Shown here: positions 1 to 6,783 of the stretch, in pieces | Numbering within the stretch: the first letter of the stretch is position 1 | How the letters are laid out: every line of letters begins with the position of its first letter | Assembly: GCA_018333395.1 (NCBI GenBank) | Contig: JAGXSQ010000156.1 | Location: 1-20,066, forward strand | Direction: 5' to 3' | DNA: 20,066 nucleotides | Source: Dethiobacter sp. | Lineage (GTDB): Bacteria; Bacillota_D; Dethiobacteria; Dethiobacterales; Dethiobacteraceae | Position numbers and translations under genes: made by a program | Notes under the pieces: generated by a model | Told to the model about the DNA's origin: nothing | Seen by the model: only the letters and a program-made list of their open reading frames with translations | Databases searched by the model: none

Positions 1-360
1 TCTAGGCCGGGAGAAAGGTCCGCGAGCTTGGGGCAATTTTTAGCGACACTGGACCGGCTGGAGAGCATGGCTTTTCAACTGGTTTTGCCTGGTCATGGCG
101 AGGCGCTGGAGGCCCCGGGGCCGCGGATAGCGGCCATAAGATGTCACCATCAGAAGCGGCTGCAGCGTATCAGGGAAATGGTGCAGGCGGGCGGGTCGTG
201 TACGCCTTTTGCGCTGGCCGGCCAGCTTTACGGCCGCCTAAACGGCTGGGATGTGTTGCTGGCCGTGTCCGAGGTCAGTGCCCACCTGGATTTGCTTGCT
301 GATCGGGGTGAAGTGACAGAGACGATCGATTCTGGCGGCCACGTCAGGTATGCCGTGTAG
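1..360 (+). CDS. MBL-fold hydrolase, C-terminal part (5' truncated)
   Basis: The frame is open from the first base of the window with no stop before 360, so the gene starts outside the window; the TTG at 28 is not a convincing start. The visible part carries LPGHGE (around bases 85-102), the metal-binding histidine motif near the end of metallo-beta-lactamase folds. It is followed by a basic helical segment (HHQKRLQRI) and a small winged-helix-like tail, an arrangement typical of LACTB2-like MBL hydrolases. Family members are generally metal-dependent thioesterases, lactonases or nucleases; the substrate cannot be read from this fragment. A CoA-thioesterase or lactonase role would suit the neighbouring acyl-CoA genes, but that is inference. 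A strong inverted repeat begins seven bases after the stop, so it may not share a transcript with the AOR gene. Confidence 0.75.
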   Translation, partial: SRPGERSASLGQFLATLDRLESMAFQLVLPGHGEALEAPGPRIAAIRCHHQKRLQRIREMVQAGGSCTPFALAGQLYGRLNGWDVLLAVSEVSAHLDLLADRGEVTETIDSGGHVRYAV

Positions 361-366
361 AGAACA

Positions 367-430
367 ACCGCTTGTGACCGGACAGGTGCTACCAGCGTCC
401 ACAGCCCGCACCTGTCCGGTCACAAGCGGT
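367..430. repeat. Perfect 23-bp inverted repeat (hairpin) before the AOR gene
   Basis: The arms at 367-389 and 408-430 are exact reverse complements, separated by 18 bases. As RNA this is a very stable stem-loop. There is no T tract on the + strand after it (it runs into AAGAAGAGGAG, the AOR ribosome site), so it is not a classic intrinsic terminator in that direction. It could block read-through, protect the 3' end of the upstream message, or be a protein-binding site. The inner ends of the arms read GGTGC and GCACC, as do the two dyads upstream of the sigma-54 promoters. Confidence 0.9.
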
Positions 431-450
431 AAGAAGAGGAGCGATTTTCT

Positions 451-2340
451 GTGGGAGGGTATTGCGGCAGGCTTTTGCTGGTCAACTTAACCACCAGGAC
501 AATCGAGAATATTCCCCTGCGGGATGATTTAACGGAGCATTATCTTGGCGGGAGTGGTATCGGGGCACGGCTTCTTTATGAGCTCCTGGGTGAAAACATC
601 GCTGCTATGGATCCGCTTGCTCCCGGTAATCCCCTGATCTTTATGACAGGACCATTTAGCGGAACTACGCTGCCTTCTACGGCACGCATGACTGTTAATG
701 CGCTTTCTCCCCTGACCGGTATCTGGGGCGAGGCCAATGTAGGCGGACAGCTGTCGGCGCAGCTCAAATTTGCCGGGTGGGACGGCGTGATTTTCCTTGG
801 CGCCGCCAACAATCCGGTCTACCTCTACATCGATGGTGAGGAGGCCCGTCTCTTATCGGCAGACGGATTATGGGGGCAGGAAACGTATGCGGTTACAGAT
901 CTGCTGCAGGAACGGCATGGTGTGAGCAACCGCAAACCGGCGGTGGCCGTAATCGGTCCAGCCGGGGAAAACGGGGTGCTCTATGCCAGCATTACCCATG
1001 ACAAGGGCCACCATTTCGGGCGCACAGGCATGGGGGCGGTGATGGGGAGCAAAAAACTGAAAGGGTTGGTGGTAAGCGGCACAGGCAAGGTAGCCATCAG
1101 CAACCCTGAAGGCTACAAAGAGGTGCGGCAGCGTCTGCTGAACAAGATGAAAGAAAGCCTGGCGGTGCAGCTCTTCCATCTTTATGGGACCAACTGCGGT
1201 ATTGATGTAGGACACCTATCCGGGGATGTGCCGCTGATGAATTGGCAATTAGGCGAGTGGTCTGAAGGAATCGGCGCCCTAAACGGACCTGCTTTCGAGA
1301 CAGTTTTAACAGGCCGGGGCACATGTTACGCCTGCCCTGTGGCTTGCAAGCGGGTGGTGGAGGTGAAAGACGGACCATGGCAGATGGCTGTTGGCCCCGG
1401 CCCGGAATATGAAACGATTGCTTCCTTTGGGGCGATGTGTCTGATTCCAGACGTAGCTGCCATCTCCAAGATTAACGAGCGCTGCAACCAGCTCGGGCTC
1501 GATACCATTAGTTGCGGCTGTACCATAGCCTTCGCCATCGACTGTTATGCGAAAGAAGTCCTTACGGCGGAGCAGACGGACGGACTGGAACTGCGCTGGG
1601 GACAGCCGGAGTTGGTGATAAAGCTGGTAGAGATGATTGCGGCTCGGGAAGGCTTTGGGTCGGAACTGGCCTTGGGTAGCTATCGCCTGGCAGAGAAACT
1701 GGGGAGCGAGGCCAGGAAATATGCCGCCACGGTGAAAAAAATGGAGCTGCCGATGCACGATCCACGGGCTTACCACGGCTTGGGTCTGACTTATGCCACC
1801 TCTATCCGCGGCGCCTGCCATGTTTCCGGGGTGAGCATGGGCGTGGAGCAAGGAACGATGCTTTTAGAAGAGCTCGGGCTGGACGGTTCGTGCAGTGGTG
1901 CGACCAGCGTAGATAAAGCTAGACTGGTAGCCCTGACCCAGGATTTCGGCATGACGTTCACAACCGCCGCTATAGTCTGCGTGCTGGGCGGCATGGTTTA
2001 CGATGAGCAGGACTTTATAGCTTGTCTTAGCAGTGTCACCGGCAGGGAATGGACGCTGGAGGAGGTTATGCGCTGCGGGCGGCGTAACTGGTTGCTGAAG
2101 CGGGCGATCAACTTGTTGCGCGGGGCTGGGCCGACAGACGATGGCCTGCCAGAGATAGTTTTGAAGCCGCTGACAGAGGGAGGCGCTGCCGGCTCAGTGG
2201 CCGACATGGAGCTGATGCTAAGAGAGTTCTATGCTCTGCGCCGCTTCGACCGGGACGGATACCCGGCGCGAGAAGAGATGGCCGCTTTGGGCTTGGCGGA
2301 TGTTTTTGTTGTGCTGGAAGAATCCCGCCGCAGGAAGTAG
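451..2340 (+). CDS. Tungsten-type aldehyde:ferredoxin oxidoreductase (AOR family)
   Basis: A 629-residue cytoplasmic enzyme of usual AOR length. The family oxidises aldehydes to carboxylates with ferredoxin, or runs in reverse, using a tungsten bis-pterin cofactor and one [4Fe-4S] cluster. The GTG start lies 9 bases after AGAGGAG. Seen: N-terminal GGSGIGARLLYELL (33-46), ARMTVNALSPLTG (78-90), RTGMGAVMGSKKLKG (191-205), cluster motif C292-x2-C295-x3-C299, GPEYET (317-322), LGLD (348-351, the first pterin-binding motif) and YATSIRGACH (448-457). The second DxxGLC motif, whose Cys is the fourth cluster ligand in Pyrococcus AOR, reads QDFGMT at 497-502, with Thr502 in the Cys place. Cys510 is the nearest alternative. 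The gene is followed at 30 bp by a MoaD-like gene and then an alcohol dehydrogenase, which fits alcohol-aldehyde-acid interconversion. The aldehyde is unknown. Confidence 0.92.
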   Translation: MGGYCGRLLLVNLTTRTIENIPLRDDLTEHYLGGSGIGARLLYELLGENIAAMDPLAPGNPLIFMTGPFSGTTLPSTARMTVNALSPLTGIWGEANVGGQLSAQLKFAGWDGVIFLGAANNPVYLYIDGEEARLLSADGLWGQETYAVTDLLQERHGVSNRKPAVAVIGPAGENGVLYASITHDKGHHFGRTGMGAVMGSKKLKGLVVSGTGKVAISNPEGYKEVRQRLLNKMKESLAVQLFHLYGTNCGIDVGHLSGDVPLMNWQLGEWSEGIGALNGPAFETVLTGRGTCYACPVACKRVVEVKDGPWQMAVGPGPEYETIASFGAMCLIPDVAAISKINERCNQLGLDTISCGCTIAFAIDCYAKEVLTAEQTDGLELRWGQPELVIKLVEMIAAREGFGSELALGSYRLAEKLGSEARKYAATVKKMELPMHDPRAYHGLGLTYATSIRGACHVSGVSMGVEQGTMLLEELGLDGSCSGATSVDKARLVALTQDFGMTFTTAAIVCVLGGMVYDEQDFIACLSSVTGREWTLEEVMRCGRRNWLLKRAINLLRGAGPTDDGLPEIVLKPLTEGGAAGSVADMELMLREFYALRRFDRDGYPAREEMAALGLADVFVVLEESRRRK

Positions 2341-2370
2341 AGGCTGCGGGAATAAGGGGAGGAGGCGGCA

Positions 2371-2643
2371 ATGGAGGCGGGGAGACGAATAAACATTGAG
2401 GTGGAGTATCTGGGTTTTGTTGTTAAGCTGACCGGAAAAAAAGAGGAGACGTTTACGCTGGAAGGTGATTTTGCCTTACAGACGCTGTTACAGTCTATTC
2501 TCAACCGCTATCAGCCGACATCTCTTGTCAGGGATAATATCATCATGGCCGTAAACAAGAAGATAGTCCACCCGGATGGAGAAAAATGGTTTCTTTGTGA
2601 CGGCGACCGCGTGTCGATCGGCCTTAAAATCAGTGGCGGCTAA
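2371..2643 (+). CDS. MoaD/ThiS-like ubiquitin-fold sulfur carrier
   Basis: A 90-residue protein ending in Ile-Ser-Gly-Gly, the C-terminal Gly-Gly that MoaD and ThiS carriers need for adenylation and thiocarboxylation. The sequence has the beta-grasp pattern: N-terminal strands (INIEVEYLGFVVKLTG), a central helix (FALQTLLQSILNRY), then a strand with NIIMAVNKKIV and the terminal GDRVSIGLKISGG. The ATG follows AGGGGAGGAGG by a few bases. Small MoaD-like genes commonly sit directly after AOR genes, where they are thought to supply dithiolene sulfur for the tungsten pterin; that role is inferred from family and position. A carrier for another sulfur transfer is possible. Confidence 0.8.
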   Translation: MEAGRRINIEVEYLGFVVKLTGKKEETFTLEGDFALQTLLQSILNRYQPTSLVRDNIIMAVNKKIVHPDGEKWFLCDGDRVSIGLKISGG

Positions 2644-2738
2644 ATCTTGCAGACGCTGCTCATTAGTTATTTCGCGAATCTTCGGTAACAGCACTAGGGG
2701 AAATGACCAAGCTTAACGATTGAGGGAGGGTCATAAAA
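2644..2738 (+). other. Short spacer with ribosome site only
   Basis: These 95 bases separate the MoaD-like gene from the SCP2 gene. I see a good ribosome site (GGGAGGG, 2724-2730) and no convincing promoter, hairpin or sigma-54 motif, so the downstream gene is probably co-transcribed. Confidence 0.4.
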
Positions 2739-3302
2739 ATGCACTATGCTTACGGAACTGAGGAGTGGGAAAAGGTTTATCTGGAAATGGTGGCAAAACG
2801 ATTAGCCACAGCTTCTAAGCCGTATATTCAGGGTAGCCCTGAGTGGGTAGCCACTTATGAAAAAATGATTCAGGAAAGCCAGGAATACAAGGAGGCGGCC
2901 AAAGGATGGGAAGGTACCGTAGTCATTCATATTATGGCCAATCCGGAACTGGGCTTGGAGGGGGACATCTACCAATTGTTAGATCTTTGGCACGGAGAGT
3001 GCCGGTCTGTGCGGTTAGTTCCGCGGGAGGTGGGTGAAAAAGCCGATTATATCCTTTCTGGAGAGTTGGAACGCTGGGAAGCGGTAGTAGCTGGTGATTT
3101 AGATACCACAAAAGCAATGATGCAGGGCAAGATCAAGCTTAAGGGCGACCTGGCAACCATCGTCCGCTATGTGAAGGCCTCCGCCCTGCTCACTGAAATT
3201 GCTGCGCGGATAGAGACAAAGTTTTTGTCTCAGTTAAGCGAAGGAGAACGGGAGCAATACCGGAAGGAAGCCTCTGAACTTAGAGCCGAAGTGGGCTTTT
3301 AA
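2739..3302 (+). CDS. SCP2 sterol-binding-domain protein
   Basis: A 187-residue soluble protein with no signal peptide. Residues about 55-165 look like the SCP2 fold, which forms a hydrophobic tunnel for lipids or fatty acyl-CoA: a beta stretch with DYILSGELERWEAVVAGDLD, then GKIKLKGDLATIVRYVKASALLTEIAARI near 130-160, the typical SCP2 pattern of a KxKGD strand leading into the last helices. The N-terminal 50 residues are helical and charged and look like a family-specific extension. The start has GGGAGGG 8 bases upstream. Its place between AOR and alcohol dehydrogenase suggests it binds an amphipathic intermediate or CoA ester, but no enzymatic activity can be assigned. Confidence 0.72.
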   Translation: MHYAYGTEEWEKVYLEMVAKRLATASKPYIQGSPEWVATYEKMIQESQEYKEAAKGWEGTVVIHIMANPELGLEGDIYQLLDLWHGECRSVRLVPREVGEKADYILSGELERWEAVVAGDLDTTKAMMQGKIKLKGDLATIVRYVKASALLTEIAARIETKFLSQLSEGEREQYRKEASELRAEVGF

Positions 3303-3340
3303 AGATTAGTGTCCATTATTATGAAGGTGGGGAAGGTACA

Positions 3341-4504
3341 ATGCGTTACGGCAGAGACCTTTCGTTTATCTATAACAACCCTACCCGCATTATTTTCGGT
3401 GAAAAAGTGGTGCGGGAGGTGGGGATGGAAGTTGACAGCCTAGGGGGTTCCAGGGCGCTGGTTGTCACCGACCAGGGGGTGGTGGCAGCCGGGTTGGCCG
3501 AGACGGTGCAAAAGGCCCTGGGGCGGCGCTACGCCGGAACCTTTGCCGGAGGCATCCAGGATTCCGGTTTACACATCGTCAATGAGGGCGCGGCGTATGC
3601 TCGGGAAGTGGGCGCTGATGTATTGGTGAGTGTGGGTGGCGGGAGCACCATTGATACAGCCAAAGGAATGGCCGTCTTGCTGAAAGAAGGCGGCCGGCTG
3701 CAGGATTACGCCGGATACCAGTTGCTGTCGCGGCCACAGACGCCGCATATTGCTATCCCTACTACTGCGGGAACCGGTAGCGAGGTAACGTACGCCGCAA
3801 TCATTAAAGACTGGGAGAATAGTGCTAAAATCCTCTTTTGTGATAGCCAGATCATTCCGAATGTGGCTATCCTCGACCCGCTCCTGACTAGGGGGCTACC
3901 GCCGCAACTGACTGCTACCACCGGTATGGATGCGTTGACGCATGCTGTGGAAGCGATCCATTCTACCGAACGCGAACCGCTTGCCGATGCCATGGCTCTA
4001 CATGCTATCAGGCTAATTATGGCATACCTGCCGCGCTGTGTGGAGCGGGGGGAGGACTTGCAGGCCCGGGGCCAGCAGCAACTGGCGGCGACCATGGCGG
4101 GCATAGCTTTCAACAATACCCAGGTGGCCTTAGTCCATGCCATGGCACATAGTGTAGGCGCGTTGTTCCATGTGCCGCACGGCTTGGCCAACAGTATTCT
4201 TTTGCCTCATGTCATAGCTTATAACCTAGAGGACTGTGCTGACCGCTATGCGTTGATAGCTCAAGCCATGGGCGTAGCAGCGCCAGGGGAAAGCGATGAA
4301 GAGGCCGGTAGCGCTGTCGCCGAGGCGGTCTGGGCGCTGACCCAAAAGATGGGTGTGCCGCAACGTCTGCGCGAGACCGGTGTGCCGTGGGAAGGGTTGG
4401 AAGCCGCAGCACACAGGTCCCTGTCGGACGGCTCCATAATCTATAATCCCAAACCGATTGCTACAGCTGAGGAAATACTGTCTGTGTACTATAACGCTTG
4501 GTAA
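3341..4504 (+). CDS. Iron-containing (group III) alcohol dehydrogenase
   Basis: A 387-residue NAD(P)-dependent alcohol dehydrogenase of usual length. Seen: nucleotide-binding GGGS at 99-102, TTAGTGSEVT at 141-150, and metal ligands Asp197, His201, His266 and His280 with the additional conserved His270, with the same spacing as in lactaldehyde reductase FucO. The family interconverts primary alcohols or hydroxyacids and aldehydes in the cytoplasm; some members are 4-hydroxybutyrate or 1,3-propanediol dehydrogenases. Next to an AOR it could convert an alcohol to the aldehyde that AOR oxidises. With the 4-hydroxybutyryl-CoA dehydratase downstream, 4-hydroxybutyrate/succinate-semialdehyde or 1,4-butanediol chemistry is plausible, but this is inference. 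The ATG follows GGTGGGGAAGG. It is the last gene of the first block; a hairpin-rich regulatory gap follows. Confidence 0.9.
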   Translation: MRYGRDLSFIYNNPTRIIFGEKVVREVGMEVDSLGGSRALVVTDQGVVAAGLAETVQKALGRRYAGTFAGGIQDSGLHIVNEGAAYAREVGADVLVSVGGGSTIDTAKGMAVLLKEGGRLQDYAGYQLLSRPQTPHIAIPTTAGTGSEVTYAAIIKDWENSAKILFCDSQIIPNVAILDPLLTRGLPPQLTATTGMDALTHAVEAIHSTEREPLADAMALHAIRLIMAYLPRCVERGEDLQARGQQQLAATMAGIAFNNTQVALVHAMAHSVGALFHVPHGLANSILLPHVIAYNLEDCADRYALIAQAMGVAAPGESDEEAGSAVAEAVWALTQKMGVPQRLRETGVPWEGLEAAAHRSLSDGSIIYNPKPIATAEEILSVYYNAW

Positions 4505-4533
4505 AAATTGCCGAGAGCTCTGAAGGCAACGGA

Positions 4534-4571
4534 GCTTGGTAAGTGGTGCGGCCTTGCACCGCTTACCAGGC
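4534..4571 (+). promoter_or_regulatory. Enhancer-like dyad GGTGC-N6-GCACC in a 16-bp imperfect inverted repeat
   Basis: The arms 4534-4549 and 4556-4571 pair along 16 positions (two as G-T) around a 6-base centre. The core is GGTGC (4545-4549), six bases, GCACC (4556-4560). It is centred 63 bp upstream of the -24 GG of a sigma-54 promoter, a normal place for an activator (UAS) site. The same core occurs upstream of the other sigma-54 promoter. As RNA it could also end the alcohol dehydrogenase transcript, though no T tract follows directly. Confidence 0.65.
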
Positions 4572-4612
4572 CCGGACGGCTCAGATATCTTTTAAGGCAA
4601 GCTTCGTGGGTG

Positions 4613-4629
4613 TTGGCGCGACTATTGCA
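4613..4629 (+). promoter_or_regulatory. Sigma-54 (-24/-12) promoter for dehydratase 1
   Basis: The bases TTGGCGCGACTATTGCA match the sigma-54 consensus TTGGCACG-N4-TTGCA at all but one fixed position, with the invariant GG (4615-4616) and GC (4627-4628) separated by exactly 10 bases. Transcription would start near 4640, leaving a leader of about 30 bases before the ATG at 4674. Sigma-54 promoters need an AAA+ activator; one is encoded at 14938-16899. Confidence 0.85.
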
Positions 4630-4660
4630 TCAGTTAGAAATGGTGTACTAATCTGGTAGC

Positions 4661-4666
4661 GAGGGG
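4661..4666 (+). promoter_or_regulatory. Ribosome site deciding the dehydratase 1 start
   Basis: GAGGGG lies 7 bases before the ATG at 4674 but only 4 bases before the in-frame TTG at 4671, so the ATG is preferred. Confidence 0.6.
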
Positions 4667-4673
4667 TGTTTTG

Positions 4674-6128
4674 ATGAAAACAGCGGCAGAGTATCTGGAC
4701 AGTTTGCGGAAATTGAATTTAAGCGTTTATATGTTCGGTGAACGTGTGGAGAATCCGGTGGACAATCCCGTCATTCGCCCGTCTCTTAATTCTGTGGCCA
4801 AAACTTATGAGCTGGCCTGGGATCCGCGCTACGAGGAGTTAATGACGGCCACCTCCAGCCTGACGGGGAAAAAGATTAACCGCTTCACCTACTTGCACCA
4901 AAGCAGTGAAGACTTGGTCAAGAAAGTAAAAATGCAGCGCCTGCTAGGGCAGAAAACAGCCTCCTGCTTCCAGCGCTGTGTGGGGTTTGATGCCTTCAAC
5001 TCTGTCGACAGCACCACGTATGAAATGGACAAGGCGCTGGGCACGGGATACAACAAGCGCTTCCGGGATTTTTTGCAGTATGTTCAGGACGAGGATTTAG
5101 TTTGCAATGGCGCCATGACCGACCCCAAGGGGGACCGGTCTTTAAGGCCTAGCCAACAGGCCGACCCGGACCTGTACCTGCGGATTGTCGCCAGAGAAAA
5201 GGACGGGATTGTGGTTCGCGGCGCCAAGTGCCATCAGACCGGCGTCATCAACTCCCATGAGCTTTTGCTGATGCCGACCATCGCCTTAAACAGCGAAGAG
5301 GAAAAGGATTACTCCGTCTGTTTCGCGGTACCCAGTGACAGTAAGGGCATTGTCTATATTTACGGGCGACAGGCTAGTGACACGCGCAAACTGGAAAGCG
5401 GTAGCATGGATGTAGGTAACTGCCGCTACGGCGGGCACGAGGCGCTGGTTATTTTTGAGGATGTCTTTGTCCCCTGGGAGCGGGTCTTCATGTGTGGTGA
5501 ATACAAATTTGCCGGGACGCTGGTGGAGCGTTTCGCTGGCTACCACCGCCAGAGCTACGGCGGTTGCAAGGTCGGTGTCGGAGATGTGCTGATTGGCGCA
5601 GCGGCCCAGGCTGCTGATTATAACGGCGCAGCTAAAGCTTCTCACATCAAGGATAAGCTGGTAGAAATGATTCACCTGAACGAAACGCTCTATGCTTGCG
5701 GGATTGCCTGCTCGTCACAAGGGTGCGCGACCGCTTCGGGTACTTTCCTGATTGATTTGCTGCTGGCCAATGTTTGCAAGCAGAACGTGACGCGTTTCCC
5801 CTATGAAATAGCGCGGCTGGCCGAGGACATTGCCGGAGGACTGATGGTTACTATGCCCTCGGAACAGGATTTCCGGCACCCGCAGATCGGCAAGCTTATG
5901 GACAAATACCTGAAAGGCATCGCCAGCGTGCCGACTGAGCATCGTCTACGCATACTCCGCTTGATTGAGAATCTGACTATTGGTACGGCAGCGGTGGCCT
6001 ACCGTACAGAATCAATGCACGGTGCTGGTTCGCCCCAGGCGCAGCGGGTCATGATCGCCCGCCAGGCTGATTTGGAAGAAAAGAAGAAGCTGGCGCGGGT
6101 GTTGGCGGGAATTGAGGCGGAGGAGTAG
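4674..6128 (+). CDS. abfD: 4-hydroxybutyryl-CoA dehydratase / vinylacetyl-CoA isomerase (homologue 1)
   Basis: This is the HpaB-fold FAD and [4Fe-4S] enzyme that dehydrates 4-hydroxybutyryl-CoA to crotonyl-CoA. It is 484 residues long (485 if the TTG at 4671 is used, which makes numbering match Clostridium aminobutyricum AbfD). In that numbering the cluster ligands Cys99, Cys103 (LLGQKTASCFQRCVG), His292 and Cys299 (YHRQSYGGCK) are all present, as are Gln101, Thr190, Glu257, Tyr296 and Lys300. A Glu in TESMHGAGSP (447) probably corresponds to AbfD Glu455. The N-terminal text (AEYLDSLRKLN...YMFGE) also follows AbfD as I remember it. Everything needed for true dehydratase activity therefore appears intact. 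Flavin monooxygenases of the HpaB family lack these cysteines. A close chemical relative of 4-hydroxybutyryl-CoA cannot be excluded as substrate. It is first in the unit driven by the sigma-54 promoter at 4613. Confidence 0.93.
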   Translation: MKTAAEYLDSLRKLNLSVYMFGERVENPVDNPVIRPSLNSVAKTYELAWDPRYEELMTATSSLTGKKINRFTYLHQSSEDLVKKVKMQRLLGQKTASCFQRCVGFDAFNSVDSTTYEMDKALGTGYNKRFRDFLQYVQDEDLVCNGAMTDPKGDRSLRPSQQADPDLYLRIVAREKDGIVVRGAKCHQTGVINSHELLLMPTIALNSEEEKDYSVCFAVPSDSKGIVYIYGRQASDTRKLESGSMDVGNCRYGGHEALVIFEDVFVPWERVFMCGEYKFAGTLVERFAGYHRQSYGGCKVGVGDVLIGAAAQAADYNGAAKASHIKDKLVEMIHLNETLYACGIACSSQGCATASGTFLIDLLLANVCKQNVTRFPYEIARLAEDIAGGLMVTMPSEQDFRHPQIGKLMDKYLKGIASVPTEHRLRILRLIENLTIGTAAVAYRTESMHGAGSPQAQRVMIARQADLEEKKKLARVLAGIEAEE

Positions 6129-6190
6129 AAGCGTTACAAGTCATGGACAGAAAATTATCAAGCATCGAAGAATTAAAAACTAGAGGCAAT

Positions 6191-6197
6191 GGGGGAG
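6191..6197 (+). promoter_or_regulatory. Ribosome site deciding the MaoC start
   Basis: GGGGGAG is 5 bases before GTG 6203. The upstream ATG at 6143 has no nearby ribosome site, and its extra 20 residues lie outside the family's domain. Confidence 0.6.
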
Positions 6198-6202
6198 AAA
6201 TA

Positions 6203-6658
6203 GTGGAATTGAAATATTTTGAAGATGTAGAAATAGGGGACGAGTTCATAACTCCGGCGCGTACCATTACAGAAGCCGACGTTGTTGCCTTTGCCGCTCT
6301 TTCCGGAGATTACAATCCGCTGCACACCGATGAGGAATTCAGTAAAAAGCATGTCTTTGGTCAGCGTATCGCTCACGGCTTGCTAGGACTAGCCATCACC
6401 GGCGGGCTAAAGTCGCGCGAGGGCACTTTCGAGGGGACGGTTGTGGCTTACGTGAAGGTCACATGTCAGTTTAAGGCGCCTATCTTTTTCGGAGACACAG
6501 TCTTTGCCAGATGCACTATTACCCAAAAGAAAGATACCTCCAAAACGGACCGCGGCATCATCGTCCAGAAAGTCGAGCTCATCAACCAACGCCATGAAAT
6601 AGTGCAGGAAAGCGAAGATACGGTATTGTTGCTCCGGAGGGAAGCATTTAAAGTTTAA
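6203..6658 (+). CDS. MaoC-like (R)-specific enoyl-CoA hydratase
   Basis: A 151-residue hot-dog-fold protein, the usual size of short MaoC/PhaJ hydratases, which reversibly hydrate trans-2-enoyl-CoA to (R)-3-hydroxyacyl-CoA. The protein begins VELKYFEDVEIGDEF, the normal start of this family, and has the hydratase motif SGDYNPLHTDEEF with Asp36 and His41 as the likely catalytic pair. FGQRIAHGLLGLAITGGL and the KAPIFFGDTV segment complete the fold. The GTG start is chosen on ribosome site and family length; a 171-residue form from ATG 6143 is possible. It follows dehydratase 1 in the same transcription unit, so it could hydrate the crotonyl-CoA made there. It differs in stereochemistry from the crotonase in the next unit. 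A terminator-like hairpin overlaps its stop codon. Confidence 0.88.
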   Translation: MELKYFEDVEIGDEFITPARTITEADVVAFAALSGDYNPLHTDEEFSKKHVFGQRIAHGLLGLAITGGLKSREGTFEGTVVAYVKVTCQFKAPIFFGDTVFARCTITQKKDTSKTDRGIIVQKVELINQRHEIVQESEDTVLLLRREAFKV

Positions 6659-6691
6659 CCCCCAGCTGAAAAGGGGGGTTAGGGATCTTTT
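6656..6691 (+). terminator. Terminator-like hairpin after the MaoC gene
   Basis: TAACCCCC (6656-6663) and GGGGGTTA (6674-6681) form a perfect 8-bp stem with a 10-base loop. A short, delayed T run (CTTTT, 6687-6691) follows. The stem includes the MaoC stop codon. It would separate the two sigma-54 units. Confidence 0.55.
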
Positions 6692-6694
6692 CGC

Positions 6695-6710
6695 GGTGCA
6701 ACGATGCACC
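6695..6710 (+). promoter_or_regulatory. Enhancer-like dyad GGTGC-N6-GCACC (second copy)
   Basis: GGTGC (6695-6699), six bases, GCACC (6706-6710), identical in core and spacing to the dyad at 4545-4560. Its centre is 84 bp upstream of the -24 GG, exactly 21 bp farther than in the first copy, or about two helical turns. It is probably the binding site of the cluster's sigma-54 activator. Confidence 0.65.
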
Positions 6711-6783
6711 AAGAATGGCAATTACGCACCGCCGCGCTCCGCCCCCATGTGCGGATCATCCGCCCTGGCAAGCGATGTATGTT

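Noticed and set aside
4674..6128. Annotation as a 4-hydroxyphenylacetate 3-monooxygenase (HpaB)
   Set aside because: The fold is shared, but the four Fe-S ligands Cys99, Cys103, His292 and Cys299 mark the dehydratase branch.
6143..6202. Upstream ATG start for the MaoC protein
   Set aside because: It has no ribosome site nearby and the extra 20 residues do not belong to the family's domain; GTG 6203 fits better, though not with certainty.
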